Below, in pieces: positions 35,455 to 43,927 of a stretch of 64,000 bases of DNA (its first letter is position 1; every line of letters begins with the position of its first letter). The stretch is from the NCBI RefSeq assembly GCF_008122205.1, contig NZ_PHNJ01000001.1, forward strand, positions 186,001 to 250,000, written 5' to 3'. Under the pieces are notes generated by a model. It was not told the origin of the DNA. It saw nothing but the letters and a program-made list of their open reading frames with translations, and did no database searches. A program made the position numbers and the translations under genes. The DNA comes from Natronococcus pandeyae. GTDB taxonomy: Archaea; Halobacteriota; Halobacteria; Halobacteriales; Natrialbaceae.

Positions 35455-36840
35455 ATGACCGACACCAACGCGCTGTACGCCGTCTCGCCGCTGGACGGCC
35501 GGTACGGAGGCCGGACCGAACGGCTCTCGCCGTACGCCAGCGAGGCCGCGCTCATGCGCGCCCGCGTCCGCGTCGAAGTCGAGTTCCTGATCGCGCTAGC
35601 CGACCTCGAGGCGACGCCGCTCGAACTCGACCTCGACGAACGCGAACACCTGCGCGGCCTGTACAAACACTTCGCCGAGGAGGACGCCCGGTTGATCAAG
35701 ACTCTCGAGACCGAGGGCTACGAGGAGTTCGACGCGACGAACCACGACGTCAAAGCCGTCGAGTACTTCGTCCGCCACCGGCTCCCCGAGGAGAGCGACG
35801 CTTCGGCCTGGATCCACTTCGGGCTGACCAGCGAGGACGTGAACAATCTCGCCCACCGGCTGCTCGTCCGGGACGCCGTCGACGAGGTGTTGCTGCCGAC
35901 GCTGTACGAGGTCCAGGAGACGCTCGCGGAGATGGCCCGCGAGCACCGCGACCTGCCGATGCTCGCTCGCACGCACGGCCAGCCCGCGACGCCGACGACG
36001 TTCGGCAAGGAGATGGCTGTCTACGCGGCCCGGCTAGGTCGGACGACCGGTCGAATTCGGGAGGCGACGGACGATCTCAGCGGAAAGCTCGGCGGCGCGT
36101 CGGGCACCTACGCCGCCCACGTCGCGGCGTACCCCGACGTCGACTGGCCAGCGTTCGCCGAGGAGTTCGTTACGGGACTGGGCCTCGAGTTCGTCCCGCT
36201 TACGACGCAGGTCAATCCCTGTGACGACCTCGCGGCGCTGTTCGACGCCTTCCGCGGTGCGAACGACGTCCTGCTGGACCTGGATCTGGACATGTGGCTC
36301 TACGTCTCGGATCGCTACCTCGGCCAGGAGACTGTCGCCGGCGAGACCGGCTCCTCGACGATGCCCCACAAGGTCAACCCGATCGACTTCGAGAACAGCG
36401 AGGGCAACCTCTCGAAGGCGAACTCGGATCTCGCTTTCCTCGCCGACTACGTCACGACCTCGCGGCTCCAGCGCGACCTCTCGGACTCGACGGTCAAGCG
36501 CAACGTGGGCGCCGCGCTCGCCCACTGTCTGATCGGCTACGACAAGACCGCCGCCGGTCTCGGGAAGGTCGTCCCCAACGCGCACGTGATGCGGGCGGAA
36601 CTCGAAGACACCCCCGAGATCATCGGCGAGGCGGTCCAGACGATCCTCCGGCGGGAGGGCCAGGAAGACGCCTACGAGCGCGTCAAGGAACTCACCCGCG
36701 GGCGGGAGGTCTCGCTCGAGGACTTCCACGAATTGTTCGCCGACCTCGAGGTGGACGAGGCGGTCCGCGAAGAGCTTCGGGAGCTGACGCCGACGGGGTA
36801 CACCGGCGTCGCGAGCGACCTGGTCGACGGCCAGCAGTAG
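35455..36840 (+). CDS. purB: adenylosuccinate lyase
   Basis: A 461-residue lyase acting twice in purine synthesis (SAICAR to AICAR, and adenylosuccinate to AMP). The fumarase/ASL superfamily signature GSSTMPHKVNPIDFENSEGN is clear. Earlier motifs are AWIHFGLTSEDVNN and ARTHGQPATPTTFGKE with the catalytic His. ATG 35455 gives MTDTNALYAVSPLDGRY, the standard start. It is paired divergently with purN-purH. Confidence 0.96.
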   Translation: MTDTNALYAVSPLDGRYGGRTERLSPYASEAALMRARVRVEVEFLIALADLEATPLELDLDEREHLRGLYKHFAEEDARLIKTLETEGYEEFDATNHDVKAVEYFVRHRLPEESDASAWIHFGLTSEDVNNLAHRLLVRDAVDEVLLPTLYEVQETLAEMAREHRDLPMLARTHGQPATPTTFGKEMAVYAARLGRTTGRIREATDDLSGKLGGASGTYAAHVAAYPDVDWPAFAEEFVTGLGLEFVPLTTQVNPCDDLAALFDAFRGANDVLLDLDLDMWLYVSDRYLGQETVAGETGSSTMPHKVNPIDFENSEGNLSKANSDLAFLADYVTTSRLQRDLSDSTVKRNVGAALAHCLIGYDKTAAGLGKVVPNAHVMRAELEDTPEIIGEAVQTILRREGQEDAYERVKELTRGREVSLEDFHELFADLEVDEAVREELRELTPTGYTGVASDLVDGQQ

Positions 36841-36903
36841 CGACGCCCGGATTCGGGAGCGTCGATCAGTACTGATTTGAGCGCCGGACGCTAATCGTCG
36901 ACC

Positions 36904-37002
36904 ATGTTCGAGGCGCTCTTCCCGGAAATCGCCACGATCCTGCTCTTTCTCATCGGGATCGTCTGTATGATTATTCTGTTGTACATCTCGACCAGGTGGT
37001 GA
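36904..37002 (+). CDS. 32-residue single-helix membrane microprotein
   Basis: ATG 36904 opens a 32-residue protein that is almost one continuous membrane helix (TILLFLIGIVCMIILLYI) with a short basic end (STRW). It lies 63 bp after purB on the same strand. The all-hydrophobic reading frame with a clean start and stop suggests a real small protein. Function unknown. Confidence 0.5.
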   Translation: MFEALFPEIATILLFLIGIVCMIILLYISTRW

Positions 37003-37198
37003 GACCTCCTTTCTGCGGTATCGAGGCCCGGAGACGCCGATCGCTCCCCGCGTCCGCACGTACGGCGACCGGAATCGTCGCCAGGTGAGGACGAGACGTT
37101 CGATACCCGTAGGATCGTGCCAAAGAACTGCTGTACGGAGGGTACGCGTTCGCTCTACGCGAATGGTGGGAACGAGCCGGCGACCTCGAGCGCGACGT

Positions 37199-37460
37199 TC
37201 ATAGCTGGTCGAGTTCGATCTGGTCTCCGCACACGATGGCTACCGGAACTCCAGATGGATCGACTCGCCGCGCCACGGAATCGTATTCGAGAACGCCGAA
37301 ACAGGCCATCACGGAAAGGTGGTTGTAGTGGAGTGTGATCGCGACGCGCTCGACGGTCGGCACGTCTGTCGCAAAAACGGACGCCTCCTCGCCGCTCCGA
37401 ACGGGCGGACGTCGCCGCCGCTCGCATCGCGGAGGACTCCACCAGTCGGTTCTCCTGTCG
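37199..37460 (-). pseudogene. decayed chimera: M20 peptidase fragment joined to a winged-helix fragment
   Basis: The sequence at 37352-37455 aligns closely with 45055-45161 inside the dapE-like gene. Its translation reads DASGGDVRPFGAA, then shifts frame by a one-base loss and continues EASVFATDVPTV, matching SGGDVRPFGAATEASFFARD of the intact gene. After the shared CCGACCGTCG the similarity stops. The frame then reads ERVAITLHYNHLSVMACFG, VLEYDSVARR, to a stop at 37199, which resembles the end of a haloarchaeal DUF7344-type winged helix. The rest of the 37003-37510 gap shows no gene. Confidence 0.6.
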
Positions 37461-37508
37461 AGTCCGAGTGAACTGGTCTACTACTGATATTTTATTACAC
37501 AACATATG

Positions 37509-37520
37509 GTATGGCCATAC
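37509..37520. promoter_or_regulatory. perfect 12-bp palindrome at the acyl-CoA ligase promoter
   Basis: GTATGGCCATAC reads the same on both strands and sits inside a longer imperfect dyad. A TATA-like TTTTATTA (about 37488-37495) lies about 25 nt upstream, so the palindrome covers the expected transcription start. It is well placed as a repressor site. The regulator is unknown. Confidence 0.5.
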
Positions 37521-39114
37521 GTACCATGGAATATCATCACGGGGATCGGCTCGAGCACATGGGGACGGTGCCGACGATGGCAGCGGATCGCTACGGCGAG
37601 AAGACCGCGTTCTCCTTTATGGGGAGCGACCAGTCGTACCGGGAGTTCGAAACGCAGGCGAACCGTGTCGCGAACGTGCTGGTCGACCACGGCGTCGAAC
37701 CGGGTGATCGCGTGGGTCTGTTCATCCCGAACACGACGCAGTTCCCGTCAGCGTACTTCGGAATCATCAAAGCGGGTGCGGTCGCGACACCGTTGAATCT
37801 GCGGATGGATTCGGAGACGCTGGGCTACGTGATTCAGGACGCTGGAATCGACACGATGATCGCGTCGGCGTTCCTCGCCGACGAAGCGCAGGAACTCGCG
37901 TCGGCTACAGGCGTCGACACGCTGTTTCTTCCCGGTGTCGCGGACGAAGAGCAGGGCATCATCAACTACTCGCACGCGACGATGGAGGCCGACGACGAAT
38001 TCGACCCCGTCGAGCGCGACTCGAGCGACATCTGTGTCCAGCCCTACACGAGCGGCACGACCGGACGGCCGAAGGGCGTCATGCTCAGCCACCGAAACGT
38101 GCTGTCGACGCTCGAGAGTTACAGCAGGGGCGGGCTGTCGATCGACGCGGACGATTCGATCCTGCTCGTGTTGCCGCTGTTTCACATCTACGCCCTCAAC
38201 GCCCTGCTGGGCTCGTTCATCTATCGCGGCGGAAAGATGGTGCTGCAGCCCGAACCCGAACCGGTCAGCATGCTGACCGCTATCGAGGACCACGAGTTGA
38301 CGAAGTTCGCCGGCGTCCCGGCGATGTACAACATGATGTTCCGGGAGTACCGCGAGAACCCGGAGGAGTACGACCTCTCGTCGCTCGACGACGTGACCTG
38401 CGCGGCCGCGCCGCTCGCCGAGGAGGTTCGTCGAACGATCGAAGAGGCCTGGAACGTCCCCGTCATCGAGGGCTGGGGAATGACCGAAACAGCGCCAGCG
38501 GGAACCCTCGAGTCAGCCCACGGCGTCAGAAAGGAAGCGGGCTGTATCGGTCCGCCGCTGCCGGGGATCGAACTCAAAATCGTCGATCCGGCGACCCGCG
38601 AGACGAAAATTTCGCCCGACGATCTGGAGCCGATCCCGGACCCCGATATCGATTTCGACGACGAAGACGCGGTCACCGGCGAGCTGGCGATCAGGGGACC
38701 GAACGTCTTCGAAGGCTACTACAACCAGCCCGAAAAGACGGCTACTTCTGGATGGTCGACCGCGCGGACGACATGATCATCACCGGCGGCAACAACGTCT
38801 ACCCCGCCGAGGTCGAAGACGCCCTCTACGAACACCCCGACGTCGCCGAAGCCGCGGTCGTCGGCGCGCCACACGAAATTAAAGGCCAGGCACCAGTTGC
38901 GTTCGTCGTCCCTGAGGAGGGTACGGATACCGGGGAAACCGATCTGCGCAGGTTCGCCCTCGAGCGCGTCGCCACCTACGCCCATCCGCGGCGGATCTTC
39001 TTCGTGGACGAACTCCCGCGTAGCGCGACCCAGAAGGTCCAGCGCTACGTTCTCGAGGAGGAGGTCGACGAACGCCTCGACGGGCCGCTGTCCTCGAGCG
39101 GGGACGATCTCTGA
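37511..39114 (+). pseudogene. acyl-CoA ligase (AMP-forming) split by a frameshift
   Basis: The first frame (37511 or ATG 37526 to about 38740) encodes the N-terminal adenylate-forming domain: YTSGTTGRPKGVMLSH (P-loop), LPLFHIYALNALLG, GWGMTETAPAGT, and NVFEGYYNQPEKT. The rest, GYFWMVDRADDMIITGGNNV to a stop at 39114 with the C-terminal Lys in SATQKVQRY, is in another frame. The missing stretch (normally about seven residues between PEKT and GYF) and the flanking GACGG suggest a deletion of about 22 nt. A separate C-terminal piece could start at ATG 38752. It could also be a sequence error. Confidence 0.85.
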
Positions 39115-39171
39115 ACGTCTGAACGAGCGTCGGGCCTCGAACGAGGCCGCTGCGCCACCCGCACCAGCGCC

Positions 39172-40338
39172 TCAGTACGACCGGGGCAGGCCGAGGGTGT
39201 GCTCGGCGAGGAAGTTGCGGACCATCTCGTTCGTGATCGGGACGGTCTTCAGCAGCCGCGAGTTCTGCCAGATGTCGTAGACCTCGTAGTCGGCGGAGAA
39301 TCCGTTGCCGCCGTGGGTCTGGACCGCCTGATCCGCCGCTTTCGTGGCCGCCTCGCTCGAGCGAAGTTTCGCCATATTCGCCTCTGCGCCGGCGTCTTCG
39401 CCCTGGTCCCACTTCGAGGCGGCTTTGTAGGTCATTTCGCGGGCACAGCACAGTTCGGCGTAGGCGTCGGCGAGGGGATGTTGAATCGCCTGATGGGAGC
39501 CGATTTTCTGGCCGAACACCGACCGATCGTTCGCGTAGTCGACGGCGAGGTCGACCGCCCGGAGGCCGCCGCCGACAGCGCTCGCCGCCCCCGCGATGCG
39601 TTCCGTGTTCAGCGTATCCCACAGCAGGTAGAGGCCACCGTCTTCCGCCCCGAGAATCCGATCTTCGTGGACCCGCAGTCCGTCGATATCGACCTGGTAC
39701 TGCGTCTCGAACCACGGCACCTCGACGTCGAGCGGCGTCAGTGAGATGCCGTCTTGCTCGGCGGGGTCGGGGACGAGAAACATCGACAGGCCGTGGGTCG
39801 GATCGCTCGAGTCGAACTCGGAGGTCCGGGCGATCAACAGCATCTCGTCGGCGTTTTCCACCCCGCTGATCCACATCTTCTGCCCCGAGAGGACGAACTC
39901 CTCGCCGTCGCGCTCGGCCCTCGTCTCGATGTTGAGCGTGTTCGTCCCCGCGCCGGCCTCCGTCAGGCCCATACAGAAACGCATGTCGCCGTCCGCGATG
40001 GCTGGCAGGTAGCGCTCTTTTTGCTCGTCCGTGCCGTGGCGTTCGATGCTGATTCCGCCGAAGACCGGCGTTAGCACGAAGATGATCCCGCCCTGACCGC
40101 CACCGCGCGAGAGTTCTTCGATAACCATCGACATCTCGAGCATGCCCAGACCCGCACCGCCGTACTCCTCCGGAATCGTGACACCGAGCCAGCCGTCTCG
40201 AGCCAGGTCGGCCCAGTACTCCTCGGGAAACTCCTTCCCTTCGATTCGCTCCTTCCAGTAGCTCCAGTCGTAATCTCCGGAGATCTCCCGGACGCTGTCA
40301 CGGATAAGCTGTTGTTCCTCGGTCTCGGTGTAGTCCAT
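39172..40338 (-). CDS. acyl-CoA dehydrogenase
   Basis: A 388-residue flavoenzyme that introduces the alpha-beta double bond in acyl-CoA. Signature stretches are MGLTEAGAGTNTLNIET and KMWISGVENADEMLLIAR (FAD/substrate region), ANDRSVFGQKIGSHQAIQ and QTHGGNGFSADYEVYDIW. The usual C-terminal YEGT(N/S)EIQR reads VPITNEMVR, so the common catalytic Glu is absent there. A Glu in LNTERIAGAA is at the alternative base position used by isovaleryl-type enzymes. It converges with the broken ligase, 57 bp between stops. Confidence 0.9.
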   Translation of the reverse strand: MDYTETEEQQLIRDSVREISGDYDWSYWKERIEGKEFPEEYWADLARDGWLGVTIPEEYGGAGLGMLEMSMVIEELSRGGGQGGIIFVLTPVFGGISIERHGTDEQKERYLPAIADGDMRFCMGLTEAGAGTNTLNIETRAERDGEEFVLSGQKMWISGVENADEMLLIARTSEFDSSDPTHGLSMFLVPDPAEQDGISLTPLDVEVPWFETQYQVDIDGLRVHEDRILGAEDGGLYLLWDTLNTERIAGAASAVGGGLRAVDLAVDYANDRSVFGQKIGSHQAIQHPLADAYAELCCAREMTYKAASKWDQGEDAGAEANMAKLRSSEAATKAADQAVQTHGGNGFSADYEVYDIWQNSRLLKTVPITNEMVRNFLAEHTLGLPRSY

Positions 40339-40341
40339 GCC

Positions 40342-40352
40342 TGTTGACAACA
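40342..40352. promoter_or_regulatory. TGTTGACAACA palindrome at the acyl-CoA dehydrogenase start
   Basis: A perfect 11-bp palindrome 4 nt upstream of the dehydrogenase ATG, over the expected transcription start. Related TTTGTCAAT (40431-40439) and CCATTGACAC (44838-44847) sites lie in the promoters of the carboxyltransferase and the crotonase operon, so it may be a shared operator of this catabolic cluster. Confidence 0.45.
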
Positions 40353-40487
40353 AATGGCGCACACATCCCTTACGTTTTCCCACAGGAGGAAACGGAAACG
40401 GAGTTCAATCGACGCTGGCGGCCGAATACATTTGTCAATTGGTATCGATGAACAGACCATGGACGCCAGTGGACGCGACCCGCGGAG

Positions 40488-42191
40488 GTGGCGCGCGTGA
40501 AAGTATCAATCGACAGCGCTCCCGACGAAGAGACCGCTCGAGCGATCGTCAGCGCGCTCTCGGCCCACCTCGGACGATCCGTCGAACTCGTCGTCGACGA
40601 CGAACCGATCGCCAGCACGGGTGAGGACGGCTGGGACGACGCGGTCGTCACCGAACGAGAACAGCGGCTTCGCGACGAAATCGAGACGATTCTGACTGGG
40701 GGCCCCGAGCGCGGCCACGAGAAACTCGAGGAACTGGGGAAGCTGTTCGTCAGGGACCGACTCGAGTTGCTCTTCGACGAGATCGAGTACGAGGACGGGA
40801 CGTTCGCCAGACACGACGCGGACGGGGAGTTGCCGGCGGACGGGATGATCACCGGCGTCGGGACGATCGACGGGCGGACGGTGTTTTTCGCGGCGAACGA
40901 TTACAGCGTCAAGGCCGGATCGCTCGGGATGATGGGCGTCGAAAAGGAGATTCGACTCGCGGAGCGGGCGGTCGAAGCCGGCGCGCCGATCCTTCGACTG
41001 ATCGATTCGACTGGCGCACGACTCAATCTGGACGATCGAGAGCCGGGGGATACGCACATGGGTCGCTACCGCGGCGGGAAGATGTTCTACAACCAGTGCA
41101 TCCACTCCGGGCAGGTCCCACAGATCGGCGTCCTCTACGGACCCGAAATCGCGGGATCGGCCTATACGCCCGTCTTCTGCGATTATCTGGTCATGGTCGA
41201 AGAGATCAGCGGGATGGCCATCGCCAGCCCGCGCGTCGTCGAGGCGGTGACCGGCGAACAGACGACCATGCAAGACCTCGGCGGGCCCGACGTCCACGCC
41301 ACCCAGTCCGGGAGCGCGGATCTGGTCGTCTCGGACGAACGCGAGGCGGCGGGTGCGGTACGGAACCTCCTCTCGTATCTCCCGCAACGCTACGACGCCC
41401 CGCTTCCGACCCGCGAGTCGACGCCGCCGACTGCGAACCCGCACGGACTCGACGCCGTGATTCCCGACGAACCCAACGAGGCGTACGACGTACTCGAGGT
41501 GATCGACAGACTGGTCGACGGCGACACGTGGTTCGAACTCAAACCCAGGTTCGCGCCGGAACTCGTCACCGGCCTCGCGCGCATCGGTGGCCGACCGGTC
41601 GGGATCGTCGCGAACCAGCCCGCGGCCAAAAGCGGTGCGATCTTTCCGGATTCCGCCGAGAAGGGTGCGGGCTTCGTCTGGACCTGCGACGCGTTCGGCA
41701 TCCCGATCGTCTACCTCTGTGACACCCCCGGCTTTATGGTCGGCTCGCAGGTCGAACGCGAGGGCGTCCTTCAGAAGGGCCGGAAGTTCATCTACGCGAC
41801 CTCGAACGCACAGGTTCCGAAACTGTGCGTCGTCACCCGCAAGGCCTACGGTGCAGGCATTTACGCGATGGCGGGCCCCTCCTTCGAACCCGACGCCACC
41901 CTCGCCCTTCCGAGCGCCGAAATCGCCGTGATGGGTCCGGACGCCGCCGTCAACGCCCTTTTTTCCGAACAGCTCGCCGAGATGGACCCCGAATCCCGCG
42001 AGGCGTTCAAGGAGGCCATGCTCGAGGAGTACGACGAGCAGATCGACATCCAGGCCCAGGCCGCGAAGATGCAGGTCGACGAACTGCTGCCCGCAGGGGA
42101 CCTTCGGGAGCAACTCGAGGCGCGATTGCGGACGCTTCGCGGAAAGCGCCGGACGGAGCGCGACCGACATCACGGAACGGTGCTGTTCTGA
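40488..42191 (+). CDS. acyl-CoA carboxylase carboxyltransferase subunit with fused N-terminal epsilon-like domain
   Basis: A 567-residue protein. Residues about 60-560 form the biotin-dependent carboxyltransferase (AccD/PccB-like): FFAANDYSVKAGSLG, IDSTGARLNLDD, GRPVGIVANQPAAKSGAIF, CDTPGFMVGSQVERE and RKAYGAGIYAMAGP. The first 45 residues (SAPDEETARAIVSALSAHLG then VELVVDDE) resemble free-standing epsilon/PccX-type subunits. Start may be GTG 40488 or GTG 40497. No biotin carboxylase or biotin carrier gene is in the window. It could carboxylate propionyl-CoA or decarboxylate a substrate. Strong neighbours: acyl-CoA genes on both sides. Confidence 0.9.
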   Translation: MARVKVSIDSAPDEETARAIVSALSAHLGRSVELVVDDEPIASTGEDGWDDAVVTEREQRLRDEIETILTGGPERGHEKLEELGKLFVRDRLELLFDEIEYEDGTFARHDADGELPADGMITGVGTIDGRTVFFAANDYSVKAGSLGMMGVEKEIRLAERAVEAGAPILRLIDSTGARLNLDDREPGDTHMGRYRGGKMFYNQCIHSGQVPQIGVLYGPEIAGSAYTPVFCDYLVMVEEISGMAIASPRVVEAVTGEQTTMQDLGGPDVHATQSGSADLVVSDEREAAGAVRNLLSYLPQRYDAPLPTRESTPPTANPHGLDAVIPDEPNEAYDVLEVIDRLVDGDTWFELKPRFAPELVTGLARIGGRPVGIVANQPAAKSGAIFPDSAEKGAGFVWTCDAFGIPIVYLCDTPGFMVGSQVEREGVLQKGRKFIYATSNAQVPKLCVVTRKAYGAGIYAMAGPSFEPDATLALPSAEIAVMGPDAAVNALFSEQLAEMDPESREAFKEAMLEEYDEQIDIQAQAAKMQVDELLPAGDLREQLEARLRTLRGKRRTERDRHHGTVLF

Positions 42192-42220
42192 GCCGACGGG
42201 GCAGTGATTCGGACGGCCGG

Positions 42221-43027
42221 CTACACCGGCGTCGGCGCCAGCAACTGCCCGCCGTCGACCGCGTAGTACGACCCCGTCACGTACGATGCGGCCGGACTCG
42301 AGAGAAACAGCGCGACGGAAACGCAGTCGGCGGGGGTTCCGAGCCTGTCTGCGGCGAGGTCGTCCTCGATCACCTGCTCCGCGACGGCCTCGCCCATCAC
42401 GTCCGTGACGCCCTCGGTTCGGATCACGCCCGGCGCGACCGTGTTCGCCCGGATACCGTGTGGCGCCCACTCCGCGGCGACGGTTTGCATCAGGTTGTGC
42501 ACGCCGGCTTTGCCGGCACCCGAGTGGGCGTGGTAGGGTGCACCCCGAACCGAGTTCGTCGCGCCCATCGAGACGATCGCACCCCCGCCACGGTCGATCA
42601 GGTGCTCGCCCGCCGCGAACGTGCAGTTGGCCGTCCCGTCGAGGATGGTCCCGACGACCGACCGCCAGCCGCTGGCCGAGAGGTCCTCCGCCGGACAGAG
42701 GAAGTTCGCGCCAGCGTTGTTCACGAGGATCGAGAGATCGCCCAGCTCCGCGAGGACCGTCTCGATCATCGCGTCCACCTCGTCGGGTTCCCGGACGTCC
42801 ACCGTCGTCGCGCAGGCGTTCGCACCACGCGCCTCGAGTTCCTCGGCGACGGGCTCGAGGTGGTCCATCGAGCGACTGGCGATCGCCACGTCCGCGCCGT
42901 GGTCGGCGTAGGCCAGCGCGAGTTCCTTTCCGATGCCCGTTCCGCCACCCGTCACGAGCGCGACCTCGCCCGCGAGCAGGTCCTCGGCGAAGAGGTCGGT
43001 TGTGGGAGGCGTTTCGGGGAAGCTCAT
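42221..43027 (-). CDS. SDR-family oxidoreductase, 2,4-dienoyl-CoA reductase-like
   Basis: A 268-residue short-chain dehydrogenase. The cofactor motif is VTGGGTGIGKELA, and NNAGANF follows. The active-site strand reads SMGATNSVRGAPYHAHSGAG then KAGV, which lacks the classical YxxxK spacing but matches the HAGxAKAAV pattern of peroxisomal 2,4-dienoyl-CoA reductases, as does the AEWAPHGIRANTVAPGVI segment with TEG after it. Role in unsaturated acyl-CoA turnover is inferred. It overlaps the BKACE gene by 4 nt (ATGA), the last gene of the operon. Confidence 0.87.
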   Translation of the reverse strand: MSFPETPPTTDLFAEDLLAGEVALVTGGGTGIGKELALAYADHGADVAIASRSMDHLEPVAEELEARGANACATTVDVREPDEVDAMIETVLAELGDLSILVNNAGANFLCPAEDLSASGWRSVVGTILDGTANCTFAAGEHLIDRGGGAIVSMGATNSVRGAPYHAHSGAGKAGVHNLMQTVAAEWAPHGIRANTVAPGVIRTEGVTDVMGEAVAEQVIEDDLAADRLGTPADCVSVALFLSSPAASYVTGSYYAVDGGQLLAPTPV

Positions 43028-43926
43028 TCCGCGGCCTCCAGGCCCAGAATATCGCGTGCCTCGTCGGGCGTCGCCGGTTCGCGGCCCACCTGTTTCGCCA
43101 TCTCGACCGCATCCGCGACCAGGTCGGCGTTGCTCTCGGCCATCTCGCCGGTCGGCCGGTAGAAGTTGTCCTCGAGGCCGACGCGGACGTTGCCACCCAT
43201 CGCGAGCGCGGCCGAGACCAGCGGCCACTGGTCCTCGCCGACGCCGATCACCTGCCAGGTGCAGTCGTCGGGCAACTGGCGCACCTGGTGGGCCAGGTTC
43301 TCCACGCTCGCCGGAATCCCGCCGAGGACGCCCATGATCAGGCTCGCGTGAAACGGGCGCTCGAGCACGCCCTCTCGCAACAGTGGGCGCGTATTGCCGA
43401 CGTGACCCGTGTCGAAACACTCGAGTTCGGGCGTCACCCCCGCTTCGTTCATCCCCGCGAGCAACTCGCGGATCTCCGAGAAGGGGTTTTCGAACACCAT
43501 GTCGAAGACGTAGTCCTCGCGCCGGTCCGAGTACTTCGCGTAGTTCATCGACCCCATATTGAGCGCGGCGACCTCCGGCTGGACGTCCCGAACGTAGTCG
43601 AGGCGCTCCTCAAGTGGCGTGTCGATCGCCCCGGTCGAAAAGTTGAGAACGACGTCCGACCGAGCGCGGACCTCGTCGTGAATCTCCTGGTACGTCTCGG
43701 TCGAGAACGTCGGCGCGCCGTCGTCGGTTCGGGCGTGGATGTGGACGACCGCCGCGCCCGCCTCACACGCGGCCGCCGCCTCCTCCGCGATTTCGACCGG
43801 CGTGTACGGAATCGCCTCGCACTGGTCGCGGGTGGTGAGCGCGCCGGTCAGCGCCGCGGTGACGATCGGTTTGTCGGGATCGTTCCCCTTCGTCGACGCC
43901 TGTCGGTCGTAGATCGTGTCGCTCAT
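43024..43926 (-). CDS. beta-keto acid cleavage enzyme (BKACE, DUF849)
   Basis: A 300-residue TIM-barrel enzyme of the BKACE family, whose members condense a beta-keto acid with acetyl-CoA and split it into acetoacetate plus a new acyl-CoA. The zinc-binding His62 and His64 are in VVHIHARTDDG. LNFSTGA, LNMGSMNYAKY and GGNVRVGLEDNFY with the conserved Glu follow. The substrate side chain cannot be read. It starts 1 nt after the crotonase stop and overlaps the SDR gene. Confidence 0.9.
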   Translation of the reverse strand: MSDTIYDRQASTKGNDPDKPIVTAALTGALTTRDQCEAIPYTPVEIAEEAAAACEAGAAVVHIHARTDDGAPTFSTETYQEIHDEVRARSDVVLNFSTGAIDTPLEERLDYVRDVQPEVAALNMGSMNYAKYSDRREDYVFDMVFENPFSEIRELLAGMNEAGVTPELECFDTGHVGNTRPLLREGVLERPFHASLIMGVLGGIPASVENLAHQVRQLPDDCTWQVIGVGEDQWPLVSAALAMGGNVRVGLEDNFYRPTGEMAESNADLVADAVEMAKQVGREPATPDEARDILGLEAAE

Positions 43927-43927
43927 T

